Source: Treponema sp. (GTDB lineage Bacteria; Spirochaetota; Spirochaetia; Treponematales; Treponemataceae). Taken from it: a DNA stretch of 42,577 nucleotides. The notes under the pieces are model-generated. The model ran no database searches, had not been told where the DNA came from, and worked only from the letters and a program-made list of their open reading frames with translations. A program made the translations under genes and the position numbers. Location: positions 1 through 42,577 of the forward strand of contig JAEDDW010000011.1 in the NCBI GenBank assembly GCA_016293645.1, read 5' to 3'. How positions within the stretch are numbered: position 1 is the stretch's first letter; every line of letters starts with the position of its first letter. Below, piece by piece: positions 15,944-23,886 of the stretch.

Positions 15944-16945
15944 ATGCTTGCATTGCGCGCAATCCGTAATTTTTCAAGAAACCTCATACTCCAGGGAGCC
16001 ATGGTCCTTGCTTTTTCCGCCGGCGCAGAAACATTCAGAACCCATGCTCTTGACGTGATACAGCTTGAAGGGCCATTTGACAAGAAAGCCACGGAGATCT
16101 CAGTGAACGACAGCGTTGCAATACAGCTTCCAAAAGACACCACGTTCATCCAGGGAATCGAGATAAACATAAAAGTTCCTAAGGAAGTTGCGGAATGGAG
16201 GGACAGCGTCGCATGGTCCTTGTATTCATCAGTAACTCCAAAGCCTTCTACCGACAGGATCGACTACAGCGGAATCCGTGCGGAAACCGGAACCTTTGAC
16301 AGTCTCAGCCTGAACCTGTTGGTTCCCCTGGAAAAAAAGAATTCAATAAAGAAAGATGCCTATTCAAGACTTGTGGAATTCATACCGGAGAAAAAAGACG
16401 GAATGGTTTTCCTCAGGTTCCAGCTTGTTATGAAAGGCGTAAGTGATTCCCTCATGAATTCGCGTTTTGTGGTCCAGGCAAAGCCTATACTCATAGACAA
16501 AGGCACCATCTCCCTCAAGGCCACGACTCCGGAGGGACTGCAGGCGGAACACTACACTGTCTTCATGGACGGAAAGCAGGTTGAGATGGGAAAATCCGGG
16601 CTTCTTGCCGATACCGGAACCCACAACATCAGCATTGTAAGTGACAGCTACCGCAACGAACTCAGAACAATAACCGTGGAACAGGCAAAGAACACGGAAG
16701 TCGAAATTCTTTTCCGTGACATCAAGCCGGTGATCCGTCTTGCAGCTCCTGAAAAAACAAAGATCGTTTTTGATGAAACAGAATACACAGCTCCGGTCGA
16801 TCCTTTCACCACAACACAGGGAGACCACACCGTCAAGTTCATCATCGGCGACTATGAGATCGTTCGAACGATTACAGTATCTGACGGACGCAGCTACAAT
16901 ATCGCAGTCAACATAGACGTGCTTATAAACGAAGTCGAGGAATAG
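15944..16945 (+). CDS. Secreted PEGA-like beta-sandwich protein of unknown function
   Basis: 333 residues. A signal peptide (basic start, core NLILQGAMVLAFSAGA, likely cleavage after AGA) precedes a long beta-rich body. The C-terminal half holds two weak repeats resembling PEGA/carboxypeptidase-regulatory-like folds: one around TISLKATTPEGLQAEHYTVFMDGKQV, the other around IRLAAPEKTKIVFDETEYTAPVDPF. Each ends in a TITV strand. PEGA domains usually sit in envelope proteins and are thought to bind cell-wall or surface partners. GAAG lies 4 bp before the ATG. I do not recognise a specific function. A candidate small RNA follows 70 bp downstream. Confidence 0.72.
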   Translation: MLALRAIRNFSRNLILQGAMVLAFSAGAETFRTHALDVIQLEGPFDKKATEISVNDSVAIQLPKDTTFIQGIEINIKVPKEVAEWRDSVAWSLYSSVTPKPSTDRIDYSGIRAETGTFDSLSLNLLVPLEKKNSIKKDAYSRLVEFIPEKKDGMVFLRFQLVMKGVSDSLMNSRFVVQAKPILIDKGTISLKATTPEGLQAEHYTVFMDGKQVEMGKSGLLADTGTHNISIVSDSYRNELRTITVEQAKNTEVEILFRDIKPVIRLAAPEKTKIVFDETEYTAPVDPFTTTQGDHTVKFIIGDYEIVRTITVSDGRSYNIAVNIDVLINEVEE

Positions 16946-17006
16946 CCTTTCTGAAACACAAAAAACTGCAAAAAACCATTCAAGATTTTCGGAGGCGGGG
17001 CCGATA

Positions 17007-17012
17007 TATAAT
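17007..17012 (+). promoter_or_regulatory. -10 box of a candidate small RNA
   Basis: A perfect TATAAT within cgatataTAATg context at 17007-17012. No good -35 hexamer is found 17 bp upstream, so this relies on the -10 alone. Confidence 0.4.
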
Positions 17013-17017
17013 GTACC

Positions 17018-17102
17018 GGGTGATCAATTTTATCCCCTCCCACCCATTGACACCCGGTTGTCAGTAATGGCATGGCCGGCGTAAAAGCCGGTCTTTTTTT
17101 TT
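17018..17102 (+). ncRNA. Candidate ~80-nt structured small RNA
   Basis: Downstream of the TATAAT at 17007, the segment contains accgggtg (17015-17022) and its exact complement cacccggt (17051-17058), giving up to an 8-bp stem around a 28-nt C-rich loop. A competing hairpin tgaca-cccggt-tgtca spans 17048-17063. It ends in a strong terminator: ggccggc (17074-17080) with gccggtc (17087-17093), loop gtaaaa, then nine T. No ORF is present. I could not match it to 4.5S, 6S, RNase P, tmRNA or a riboswitch. It might also be just the terminator region of the upstream gene. Confidence 0.4.
17074..17102 (+). terminator. Strong Rho-independent terminator
   Basis: Seven-base-pair GC-rich stem (one G-U), six-base loop gtaaaa and a T9 tract at 17094-17102. 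It ends either the candidate small RNA or the transcript of the secreted protein gene ending at 16945. Its 3' half (gtaaaagccggtc, 17081-17093) recurs inverted in the nearby repeat at 17257-17269. Confidence 0.8.
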
Positions 17103-17110
17103 GTAGTAAT

Positions 17111-17389
17111 CTTCAAAAACAGACTCTCGTCAAGAACCATGTCCTGCTCCGACTTTTCGGGCCAATGGCATAGGACTCTCTACGTTCGCCGCCCTCAGGG
17201 TCTACGCATGCCATGAACCTTGACTACGTCTGTTTTTGAGCCTTGCGTAGAAACACGACCGGCTTTTACTTGGCATACTGGAGGCTTTGCCCTCAGATTC
17301 ATCGTGGGTCGTGAAACGCAGTTTGACCAGAACCCTGACTCCGCGCTTTTTTGAGCCTTGCGTAGAAACACGACCGGCTTATACTTGGC
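17111..17389. repeat. Cluster of direct and inverted repeats
   Basis: A 42-bp sequence at 17233-17274 is repeated directly at 17348-17389 with one mismatch (spacing 115 bp). A 12-bp inverted pair links 17113-17124 to 17228-17239 (tcaaaaacagac and its complement), with gtcaag/cttgac arms nested inside. The repeat unit carries tgcgt...cacgacc, echoed inverted by ggtcgtg...acgca near 17307-17320. No believable protein is encoded. The stretch from 17111 to the TrpR-like gene at 17482 holds nothing else recognisable. Confidence 0.7.
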
Positions 17390-17481
17390 TATGGGAAATC
17401 CGCAACTTTCCATTTTCCACTTTCAACTTTCCCCTTTTTGTCTTATACTGTTTCTATAAGTTGTAACATCAGGAGGATTCA

Positions 17482-17814
17482 ATGACGGAAAACAACAGCA
17501 AACCTACACCGGAAGAAGAAATAAAGGAAATCTGCAATCTGATTGTCAAAAGCCAGGATCCTGACCTTGTGTTTGATTTTTTTGGATGCCTGTTCACAAA
17601 ATCCGAGATGAGCGATTTCTCAAAAAGATGGAGCCTTGTAAAGGAGCTCCGTGCAGGAACTACACAGCGTGAAATCGCAAAGAAATACAACATATCCCTT
17701 TGCAACATCACACGTGGAAGCCGGGAACTGAAAAAAGAGGATTCCGCATTCCATAAGATGCTTGCCCTTCTGGACGACGCACAATACGTCGAGTCAAGGC
17801 ACGCTAACGCTTAA
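17482..17814 (+). CDS. TrpR-family (YerC-like) transcription repressor
   Basis: 110 residues, all helical. The helix-turn-helix reads TTQREIAKKYNISLCNITRGSRELK, matching the TrpR superfamily signature ITRGS; the upstream helices (FFGCLFTKSEMSDFSKRWSLVKEL) fit the TrpR/YerC dimer core. TrpR binds tryptophan and represses trp genes; YerC-type relatives have poorly known ligands, and no trp gene is nearby, so the effector is uncertain. A strong AGGAGG lies 6 nt before the ATG, and a TATACT at 17444-17449 could be the -10. The stop codon falls inside a 9-bp hairpin (17792-17824). Confidence 0.85.
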   Translation: MTENNSKPTPEEEIKEICNLIVKSQDPDLVFDFFGCLFTKSEMSDFSKRWSLVKELRAGTTQREIAKKYNISLCNITRGSRELKKEDSAFHKMLALLDDAQYVESRHANA

Positions 17815-17857
17815 AGCCTTGACTTCGCCGTTTTTAGGGTTTGTAATAAACCCTAAA
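17792..17857 (+). terminator. Tandem hairpins ending the TrpR-like gene
   Basis: Hairpin 1: agtcaaggc (17792-17800) with gccttgact (17816-17824), whose loop contains the TAA stop, followed by a T5 run. Hairpin 2: a perfect 10-bp stem tttagggttt (17833-17842) / aaaccctaaa (17848-17857). The second may also end transcription on the opposite strand. Confidence 0.6.
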
Positions 17858-17890
17858 TAAAAAAAGCAGCCGGCCTCAGCTGACTGCTTT
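17858..17890 (-). terminator. Terminator of the PurO-like gene
   Basis: Minus-strand stem AAAGCAG (17890-17884) with CTGCTTT (17869-17863) and inner GC-rich pairing around GGCCGG, followed by a U-rich tract in the A-run 17865-17855. It lies 30 bp past the convergent gene's stop. Confidence 0.7.
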
Positions 17891-17919
17891 GCAAAAACAC
17901 TGTTTATCCAATAAATGAA

Positions 17920-18633
17920 TTACTTGTTTCTGTTTACGATGCGGCTTTCGTACTTGCCTGTCGCAATGTCAATGTAGCGCACAAAAAGGGAAACCTTGTT
18001 GTCGGCATTGAGGCTGTTCCAGATTCTGTCTGTAAGTTCATCGATGTTCCCCTTGAGCTCAACGAGTTCCGGTTCTCCCTCAAAGCTAGGAAGCGGTGAA
18101 CCGTTGCCCATATATGTGTGGATGTAGCGGCCAACACCTTCCTTTGGATTGCTGTAGTCGTACGTAAAGCGGTTGCATCTTGAACCGTCACCGTTGTCGC
18201 TCTTGAGGATCGACATCGAGAAGTCGAACTTTCCGCCTTCAACGTTCATGAGGCCTGAGATGCGTGGAGTATAGTTTGGAGCGTCATCTTCAAATTCACG
18301 GCAAAGAAGGGACTGCTCAAATGTCTTTCCGGCCTTGAGTCCATCGTTGATAGTATCTGTCTGGTCTCCGTTTGTTACGATCGTTCTGTTTCCAAGAACA
18401 CGGACAGGCCAGTAGATGATAAGATGCGGATCAACCATTTTTGACTCGTCAAATGCCTGAGTGCGGAGGCCTTCTCCGTCTTCAACAAAAACACGGTTCC
18501 GGCTGTTTTCACTGCGACCCATGATCCAGTATGCAGAAACAGCATATTTTCCGTCTTCAGACTTGCCGATAACGATTCCGCGTCCAGGATATTCATTCTC
18601 AGAAAGTGTCTTTTCAAGGTTCTTCAAGTTCAT
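17920..18633 (-). CDS. PurO-like IMP cyclohydrolase (archaeal-type family)
   Basis: 237 residues from ATG 18633, selected because AGGAG lies 6 nt upstream; a longer frame to 18720 lacks such a site. The sequence shows the IMP cyclohydrolase (PurO-like) family pattern: NEYPGRGIVIGKSEDGKYAVSAYWIMGRSENSRNRVF near the N-terminus and IVTNGDQTDTI in the middle. In archaea PurO closes the ring of FAICAR to give IMP, the last step of purine synthesis; bacteria usually use PurH. The bacterial relatives are assigned by similarity only. It stands alone between the TrpR-like and SurA-like genes with its own terminator and a plausible promoter at 18692-18720. Confidence 0.75.
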   Translation of the reverse strand: MNLKNLEKTLSENEYPGRGIVIGKSEDGKYAVSAYWIMGRSENSRNRVFVEDGEGLRTQAFDESKMVDPHLIIYWPVRVLGNRTIVTNGDQTDTINDGLKAGKTFEQSLLCREFEDDAPNYTPRISGLMNVEGGKFDFSMSILKSDNGDGSRCNRFTYDYSNPKEGVGRYIHTYMGNGSPLPSFEGEPELVELKGNIDELTDRIWNSLNADNKVSLFVRYIDIATGKYESRIVNRNK

Positions 18634-18691
18634 AACAACTCCTATAAAATCCGCATTGAAACATACTCTTTTGATCTCAGCGGCAAACCGA

Positions 18692-18720
18692 ATATTACCA
18701 TGCAGTAGAAATGAAAACAA
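18692..18720 (-). promoter_or_regulatory. Possible promoter of the PurO-like gene
   Basis: Minus strand TTGTTT (18720-18715), 17-bp spacer, TAATAT (18697-18692). The expected start near 18685 leaves a leader of about 50 nt. The -35 is weak. Confidence 0.35.
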
Positions 18721-18803
18721 GACGGATCGAAGGAGTTCCGCCTTTAAAATATAACCTAATGTTATTTATATAAACATTTTTTAGTCCTTTTGAACATATC
18801 AAA

Positions 18804-18832
18804 TTGACACAGTAAATCTACAGTGATAAAAT
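18804..18832 (+). promoter_or_regulatory. Sigma70-type promoter of the SurA/PpiD-like gene
   Basis: Consensus TTGACA at 18804-18809, 17-bp spacer, TAAAAT at 18827-18832. The expected start, about 18839, coincides with the first base of an 8-bp hairpin (18839-18846 / 18852-18859). Confidence 0.65.
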
Positions 18833-18901
18833 ATGTAATCTCATATTTCCTATATGAGACGATTGTTAAAGAAAAAAAAATTAAAAGGACGATTGAATTC
18901 C

Positions 18902-20413
18902 ATGAGCGAAGTAATCAATTTCACAGAAACAAAAAAGAAAGATAGTTCAAAAATCGGTGCTGTCATCATCCTCATCATTTCAGCCCTTGTTTTCCTTCCA
19001 TTTGGTGCAAGTGCTATCTTTGAGTCGATTTTCAACAAGCGCCAGGTGAATACATTCGGTTCATACGCAGGAAAGAAAATCAGCTACGAACCAGGTTCAA
19101 AGTTCTACAATGCCGCAGCAAACCTTGCACAGAGCTATCAGTCTGCAGGATACCAGCTCAACGAACAGACCTACTACAACATCCTCAACCAGGCTTTCAA
19201 GCAGACTGTTCTTGACATGGCTGTCACAGGCGCTGTAAAGGATTCCGGTTTCACAGTATCAAAGGAAGCTGTAAACCGCGCAATCCTCCCTGCATTCACA
19301 GATGTTGACGGAAACTTCTCTCAGAGAATCTACAACCAGGTAAGCCAGGCTGACATCGACAACCTCAAGAGAAACGCAGAAGGACAGCTTACATATTCAC
19401 GCTACATCAACGACCTTTTCGGAACAAGCGATTCTTCAGACAGCGCAAAGATTTCTCTCTACGGAATGAAGAAAAGCGCCGCAGAAAAGCAGTTTATTGC
19501 AAAAATGGCTGAAGAAAAACACTCGTTTGAGATCGCCGCATTCAACACAGAAGACTATCCAAGAACTGAAGCTGCAGAATATGGAAAGAAAAATGCAGAC
19601 AAGTTTGTTAAGTACGATCTTTCAGTAATCACAGTTGATGAAGAATCGGAAGCAAAGGCAATCCTCAAGCAGATCAACGCAAATGAAATCACATTTGCAG
19701 ATGCTCTTGCAGTAAAGTCGCAGAACTATTACACAACTCCAGAAGGAAAGATTTCCGGAGAAAATGCATACCAGATTGAAAACACAATCGACAATGTTGA
19801 TGACATGCCAAAGGTCACAGAACTTGGAACAGACACAATAAGCGATGTAATCAAGACAAAGCGCGGCTATTCAATTTTCAAGGCTGATGGTGCAAAGAAA
19901 ACTCCTGATTTTACAGAAGATGAGTCAATTGACGTTGTACTTTCTTACATGAAGGCAAACGAAAAGGGAACAATCGAAGACTACTTCACAAACGTTGCTT
20001 CAAACTTTACATCTGAAGCAGCAATCACATCTTTTGAAAAGGCATGTGAAAAGTTTGGAGTGACAAAAGTTGATGTTCCAGCATTCGCCGTCAACTATGG
20101 AAACTCAAGCCTCTATGCAAGAGGAACAGATGTTGAAAACCTTGCTTCGATTGCAGGCAATGCAGCAACATACAAGAATCTCTTTTCACTCAAGATGGAT
20201 GAAATCAGCGCTCCATTCCTTCTTTCAGGAAAAATCGTTGTTGCCAAGTGTGTAGGCATCCAGTTTGATGATGTTGAGGACAATGCAAACTCTCTTGACA
20301 CACAGATTGATCAGGCAGACAGAAACTCAATGCAGAGCACTCTCATGGCAAGCGACAAGGTTGTTGACAACTTCTTCACAACTTACCTTGAAATGGTAAG
20401 CAACAACAGATAG
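18902..20413 (+). CDS. Membrane-anchored SurA/PpiD-like periplasmic foldase
   Basis: 503 residues from ATG 18902 (MSEVINFTETKKKDSSK). A short cytoplasmic tail, one transmembrane helix (about 18-40, IGAVIILIISALVFLPFGASAIF), a helical SurA-type N-terminal domain, and a parvulin-like segment (about 235-340, ending SDVIKTKRGYSIFKADG) give the PpiD layout: an inner-membrane chaperone/prolyl isomerase that meets proteins leaving the Sec translocon. The parvulin core is divergent, so isomerase activity is uncertain. An upstream ATG at 18854 lies inside a predicted 5' hairpin and lacks a ribosome-binding site; 18902 has AGGA at a longish spacing. The Maf-like gene starts 8 bp after the stop. Confidence 0.82.
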   Translation: MSEVINFTETKKKDSSKIGAVIILIISALVFLPFGASAIFESIFNKRQVNTFGSYAGKKISYEPGSKFYNAAANLAQSYQSAGYQLNEQTYYNILNQAFKQTVLDMAVTGAVKDSGFTVSKEAVNRAILPAFTDVDGNFSQRIYNQVSQADIDNLKRNAEGQLTYSRYINDLFGTSDSSDSAKISLYGMKKSAAEKQFIAKMAEEKHSFEIAAFNTEDYPRTEAAEYGKKNADKFVKYDLSVITVDEESEAKAILKQINANEITFADALAVKSQNYYTTPEGKISGENAYQIENTIDNVDDMPKVTELGTDTISDVIKTKRGYSIFKADGAKKTPDFTEDESIDVVLSYMKANEKGTIEDYFTNVASNFTSEAAITSFEKACEKFGVTKVDVPAFAVNYGNSSLYARGTDVENLASIAGNAATYKNLFSLKMDEISAPFLLSGKIVVAKCVGIQFDDVEDNANSLDTQIDQADRNSMQSTLMASDKVVDNFFTTYLEMVSNNR

Positions 20414-20421
20414 GAATACTC

Positions 20422-22065
20422 TTGGACAGTTTGATCCAAAATGAAAAGCCCCGTCTGGTTAATGCCGGTCAGGGCTTTTCTCATTTAAACACAGTTGAAT
20501 ATAAAGGCCGCTTTCTATATTCAAAGTACAATCCTGTACGGGCAATTGAGACTTTGATTGATTCGCTTGAAATTCTTCCTGGAACCCTTGTGGTGGTTTT
20601 CTCTCCCCTTCTTTGGTATGGATTTGAAAAACTTGTCGCAAAAATGTCGGAAAACTGCAGGATAATTGCAATTGAAGGCGATGGCCAGCTTGAGGCCATA
20701 GCAAGGGATTCGTCTGTACCATTTCACCATGACAGGTTTGAAGGACTTTTCAACATAAAGAACACAGCGGATATAGAAGGCCGCATAAAGAAACTTGTCT
20801 CCACCGGGAAAATAAAGAGATCCCTCAGGATAGACTTCAGCGCAGGAGTTCAGTTTTCAAAAGAGCTTTACGATTACACGGCCATGGCTATCCAGGACAC
20901 CATAAGCGTCTTCTGGAAAAACCGCCTTACACTGGTTAAAATGGGCCGTCTTTTTTCAAAAAACCTGTTCAAGAACCTGTCGAAAATGAAGGGTGCGATT
21001 CTTCTTGATGACATGAAACAGAAAGTTGTAAAGCCATTGATCGTTCTTGGTGCTGGAGAAGGAATAGATACAATAGACTGGAATGAAATAGACACAAAGG
21101 TTTTTTTCATCATCTGTGTTGACGCATCATTGCAGCCTCTTCTTGACCGGCAAATAATCCCAGACGCAGTAGTCGGCATGGAAAGCCAGTTTGCCATCCA
21201 GAAAGTCTACACAGGCGTATCAGGATCTCTTGAAAATTCAGACATACTGTTTTTTGCAGACCTTTCATCCCGTCACGAAATAATTGATCTGCTTGGAAAA
21301 AAAACTGTTTTTTTTGCCTCGAAGTATTCAGACGGAACTTTTTTCAACCGCCTGCAGGACAAAGGAGTTGTCGACACCTACATGATGCCGATGGGTTCCG
21401 TAGGACTTGCGGCCGTCTACATCGCCTGCATCCTCAGAAAGGATGAGGACATTCCAATTTACGTCAGCGGTCTTGATTTCAGCTACAGCATCGGAACAAC
21501 CCATGCAAAGAACACCTCTGCCCACAAAGGAAGGCTTGCACAATGCAGAAGAACCCTTCCTGTCGAAAACTACGACGCTGCCTATGGTCCATCATCCGAA
21601 TATGCCGTGGACAAGCATGGAAACAGAACAATTACATTGAAGAACATGCTTTCCTATGCACAGCAGTTCAGAATGTTCTTTTCAAAGACAAAAAATCTTT
21701 ATGATGCATCGCAAACAGGTTTGGATCTTGGAATACAGCAAAGAAAAATCAGCAGTGGGGAAAACCTTATTTCAGGGCCATCCTTAGTTTATGATGCAGG
21801 AAACAACCTTTCATCATCTGCAAAAAAATTCGTCGATGAGGAAAGGAATTCACTTGAACAGATAAAGGATCTTCTTTCACAGGGTGAAAAATCTTCATTC
21901 TACGATGGAAACAGTCTGGAAACGCAGCTCAAAAAACTACTTGACTGCAGGGAATACCTGTACCTTCACTTTCCAGACGGATATCAGCTCTCCATGGACA
22001 CTTCATTCCTGAAAAGAATCAGGGCTGAAGTGGATTATTTTCTTAAGCTGATGAAAGAAAACTAA
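20422..22065 (+). CDS. Maf / MptE-like protein (DUF115 family), possible flagellin glycosylation factor
   Basis: 547 residues. The central domain (VKPLIVLGAGEGIDTIDWN ... CVDASLQPLLDRQIIPDAVVGMESQ ... PMGSVGLAAVYIACILRKDEDIPIYVSGLDFSY) matches the 6-hydroxymethylpterin pyrophosphokinase MptE-like / motility accessory factor family, whose Maf members transfer nonulosonic acids to flagellin. The N-terminus (GRFLYSKYNPVRAIETLI) is also typical of Maf. The start is a TTG at 20422, with AGGA at 20412-20415 overlapping the stop of the previous gene; there is no early in-frame ATG. A 9-bp inverted repeat lies within codons 8-20. The stop overlaps the convergent lepA stop by 4 bp. Confidence 0.8.
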   Translation: MDSLIQNEKPRLVNAGQGFSHLNTVEYKGRFLYSKYNPVRAIETLIDSLEILPGTLVVVFSPLLWYGFEKLVAKMSENCRIIAIEGDGQLEAIARDSSVPFHHDRFEGLFNIKNTADIEGRIKKLVSTGKIKRSLRIDFSAGVQFSKELYDYTAMAIQDTISVFWKNRLTLVKMGRLFSKNLFKNLSKMKGAILLDDMKQKVVKPLIVLGAGEGIDTIDWNEIDTKVFFIICVDASLQPLLDRQIIPDAVVGMESQFAIQKVYTGVSGSLENSDILFFADLSSRHEIIDLLGKKTVFFASKYSDGTFFNRLQDKGVVDTYMMPMGSVGLAAVYIACILRKDEDIPIYVSGLDFSYSIGTTHAKNTSAHKGRLAQCRRTLPVENYDAAYGPSSEYAVDKHGNRTITLKNMLSYAQQFRMFFSKTKNLYDASQTGLDLGIQQRKISSGENLISGPSLVYDAGNNLSSSAKKFVDEERNSLEQIKDLLSQGEKSSFYDGNSLETQLKKLLDCREYLYLHFPDGYQLSMDTSFLKRIRAEVDYFLKLMKEN

Positions 22066-23867
22066 TTGTCTTCCTTTTCCTTGAGAACCGCAAGGAAAGC
22101 ACTCTGCGGAAGTTCGACATTGCCAGCCATAAGCATACGCTTCTTACCGGCCTTCTGTTTTTCCAGGAGCTTTCGTTTACGGGTTACATCACCACCGTAA
22201 CATTTTGCAAGAACATCTTTTCTGACAGGATTGACAGTTTCACGGGCAATGATCTGGGCACCGATGGCACCCTGGATTGCAACCTTGAACTGCTGGCGGC
22301 TGATTTCACCTTTTAGACGCTCGCAGACAACTTTGGCACGTTCCACAGCTGCAGGTCTGTAGCAAAGCTGGGCAAGGGCATCAACAGGCTTGGAATTGAT
22401 GAGTATGTCGATCTTTATGAGGTCCGTAGGACGATAGTCTATGACTTCATAGTCAAAACTTGCATAACCACGACTATATGATTTGAGCTTGTCATAGAAG
22501 TCAAAAAGAACTTCTGAAAGCGGCATTTCATAAATCAGTTCAACTCGTTTTTCATCGAGATAACTCATGTTGGTCTGGACACCACGTTTCATGCGGCACA
22601 GTTCCATGATATTTCCAAGGAACTCAGTAGGAGTGATGATGGAAGCCCTGATATATGGTTCCTGGGATGAATTGATTTTTCCATCAGGGAAATCGGCAGG
22701 ATTATCAACATAGAATTCCTCTTTTCCTGCCGGAGTCACCTTGTAACGGACACTAGGAGCCGTAAAGATCACTACCTGGTCAAAGTCACGCTCAAGACGT
22801 TCCTGAACGATCTCAAGGTGAAGAAGTCCAAGGAATCCGCAGCGGAAACCATTTCCAAGAGCAAGGGAATTGTCTTTTTCATAGACCAGAGAAGCATCGT
22901 TAAGCTTAAGCTTTTCCATGGCTTCCTTGAGTTCCTCGTAGTCATTGGAATCGATAGGATAAATCGACGAGAAGACTACAGGCTTAACATCCTTGAAACC
23001 TGCCAGTGGAGCCTTCGCCGGATTTGCAACAGTGGTAATGGTATCACCAACCTTGACATCTGAAACTGTCTTGATGCCGGCAATGATGTATCCGACATCG
23101 CCAGCCTGGAGCACACCGGTTTCCTCGTAATTGATCTTGAAGATTCCGCACTTGTCAACCTTGTACTCAGTGTTGGAACTCATGAAGCGGATTATGTCTC
23201 CGCATTTTACAGTACCTTCCATGACACGTATATGAACTACGACACCACGGTATTCATCATAATGGCAGTCGAAGATGAGGGCCTGCAGAGGACCATCTAC
23301 ATCACCTTCTGGAGGCGGAAGTTTTGTAACAATGGCTTCAAGGAGTTCATCAACACCCTCGCCTGTCTTTGCGCTGACAAGCTGGGCATCAGCACTGTCA
23401 AGACCAAGATCCTTGTCGATCTGTTTTTTTACGCTTTCAACATCAGCACTTGCAAGGTCTATTTTGTTTACGACCGGAACAATGGTAAGGTCCTGTTCCA
23501 TCGCAAGATACATGTTGCTCATGGTCTGGCTTTCAACACCCTGTGTAGCATCAATGAGAAGAAGGGCACCTTCACAGGAGGCAATGGCACGGCTTACTTC
23601 ATAAGAAAAGTCTACATGGCCCGGAGTGTCGACAAAGTTCAATTCATAATCATGTCCATCCTTTGCATGATACGGAATTGTCACAGCCTGACTTTTAATC
23701 GTGATTCCGCGTTCGCGCTCGATATCCATGTTGTCAAGAATCTGATTCATCATCTGACGGTCTTCGATGATTTTTGCATGCTGAATCAGACGGTCAGCAA
23801 GAGTTGACTTACCATGGTCAATATGTGCGGTGATACAGAAATTTCTTTTATATTTTAATTCAGTCAT
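22062..23867 (-). CDS. lepA: Elongation factor 4 (LepA)
   Basis: 601 residues, the usual length. GTPase that acts on stalled or assembling ribosomes. G1 AHIDHGKST, switch I RERGITIKSQ, G3 DTPGHVDFSYEV, G4 NKID and the LepA-specific C-terminal domain (VDALAQLCYRPAAVERAKVVCERLKGEISRQQFKVAIQGAIG) are all intact. AAAGGA lies 7 nt before the ATG. It follows the HtrA-like gene by 19 bp on the same strand, and its 3' end overlaps the convergent Maf-like gene by 4 bp, so the transcripts must overlap. Confidence 0.97.
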   Translation of the reverse strand: MTELKYKRNFCITAHIDHGKSTLADRLIQHAKIIEDRQMMNQILDNMDIERERGITIKSQAVTIPYHAKDGHDYELNFVDTPGHVDFSYEVSRAIASCEGALLLIDATQGVESQTMSNMYLAMEQDLTIVPVVNKIDLASADVESVKKQIDKDLGLDSADAQLVSAKTGEGVDELLEAIVTKLPPPEGDVDGPLQALIFDCHYDEYRGVVVHIRVMEGTVKCGDIIRFMSSNTEYKVDKCGIFKINYEETGVLQAGDVGYIIAGIKTVSDVKVGDTITTVANPAKAPLAGFKDVKPVVFSSIYPIDSNDYEELKEAMEKLKLNDASLVYEKDNSLALGNGFRCGFLGLLHLEIVQERLERDFDQVVIFTAPSVRYKVTPAGKEEFYVDNPADFPDGKINSSQEPYIRASIITPTEFLGNIMELCRMKRGVQTNMSYLDEKRVELIYEMPLSEVLFDFYDKLKSYSRGYASFDYEVIDYRPTDLIKIDILINSKPVDALAQLCYRPAAVERAKVVCERLKGEISRQQFKVAIQGAIGAQIIARETVNPVRKDVLAKCYGGDVTRKRKLLEKQKAGKKRMLMAGNVELPQSAFLAVLKEKEDN

Positions 23868-23886
23868 ATTTTTTCCTTTATTGAAC

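Noticed and set aside
17018..17102. 4.5S (SRP) RNA, 6S RNA or a known riboswitch
   Set aside because: Lacks the conserved GGAA/AGCA loop motif of SRP RNA, is too short for 6S RNA, and I recognise no riboswitch core.
17111..17389. CRISPR array
   Set aside because: Only two copies with a 73-bp gap between repeats, no third unit and no cas genes.
17195..17413. 72-residue minus-strand ORF in the repeat cluster
   Set aside because: The two 42-bp repeats are read in different frames, so the protein does not preserve the repeat; no RBS.
23232..23807. 191-residue plus-strand ORF
   Set aside because: Antisense to the conserved GTPase domain of lepA, with no domain of its own.
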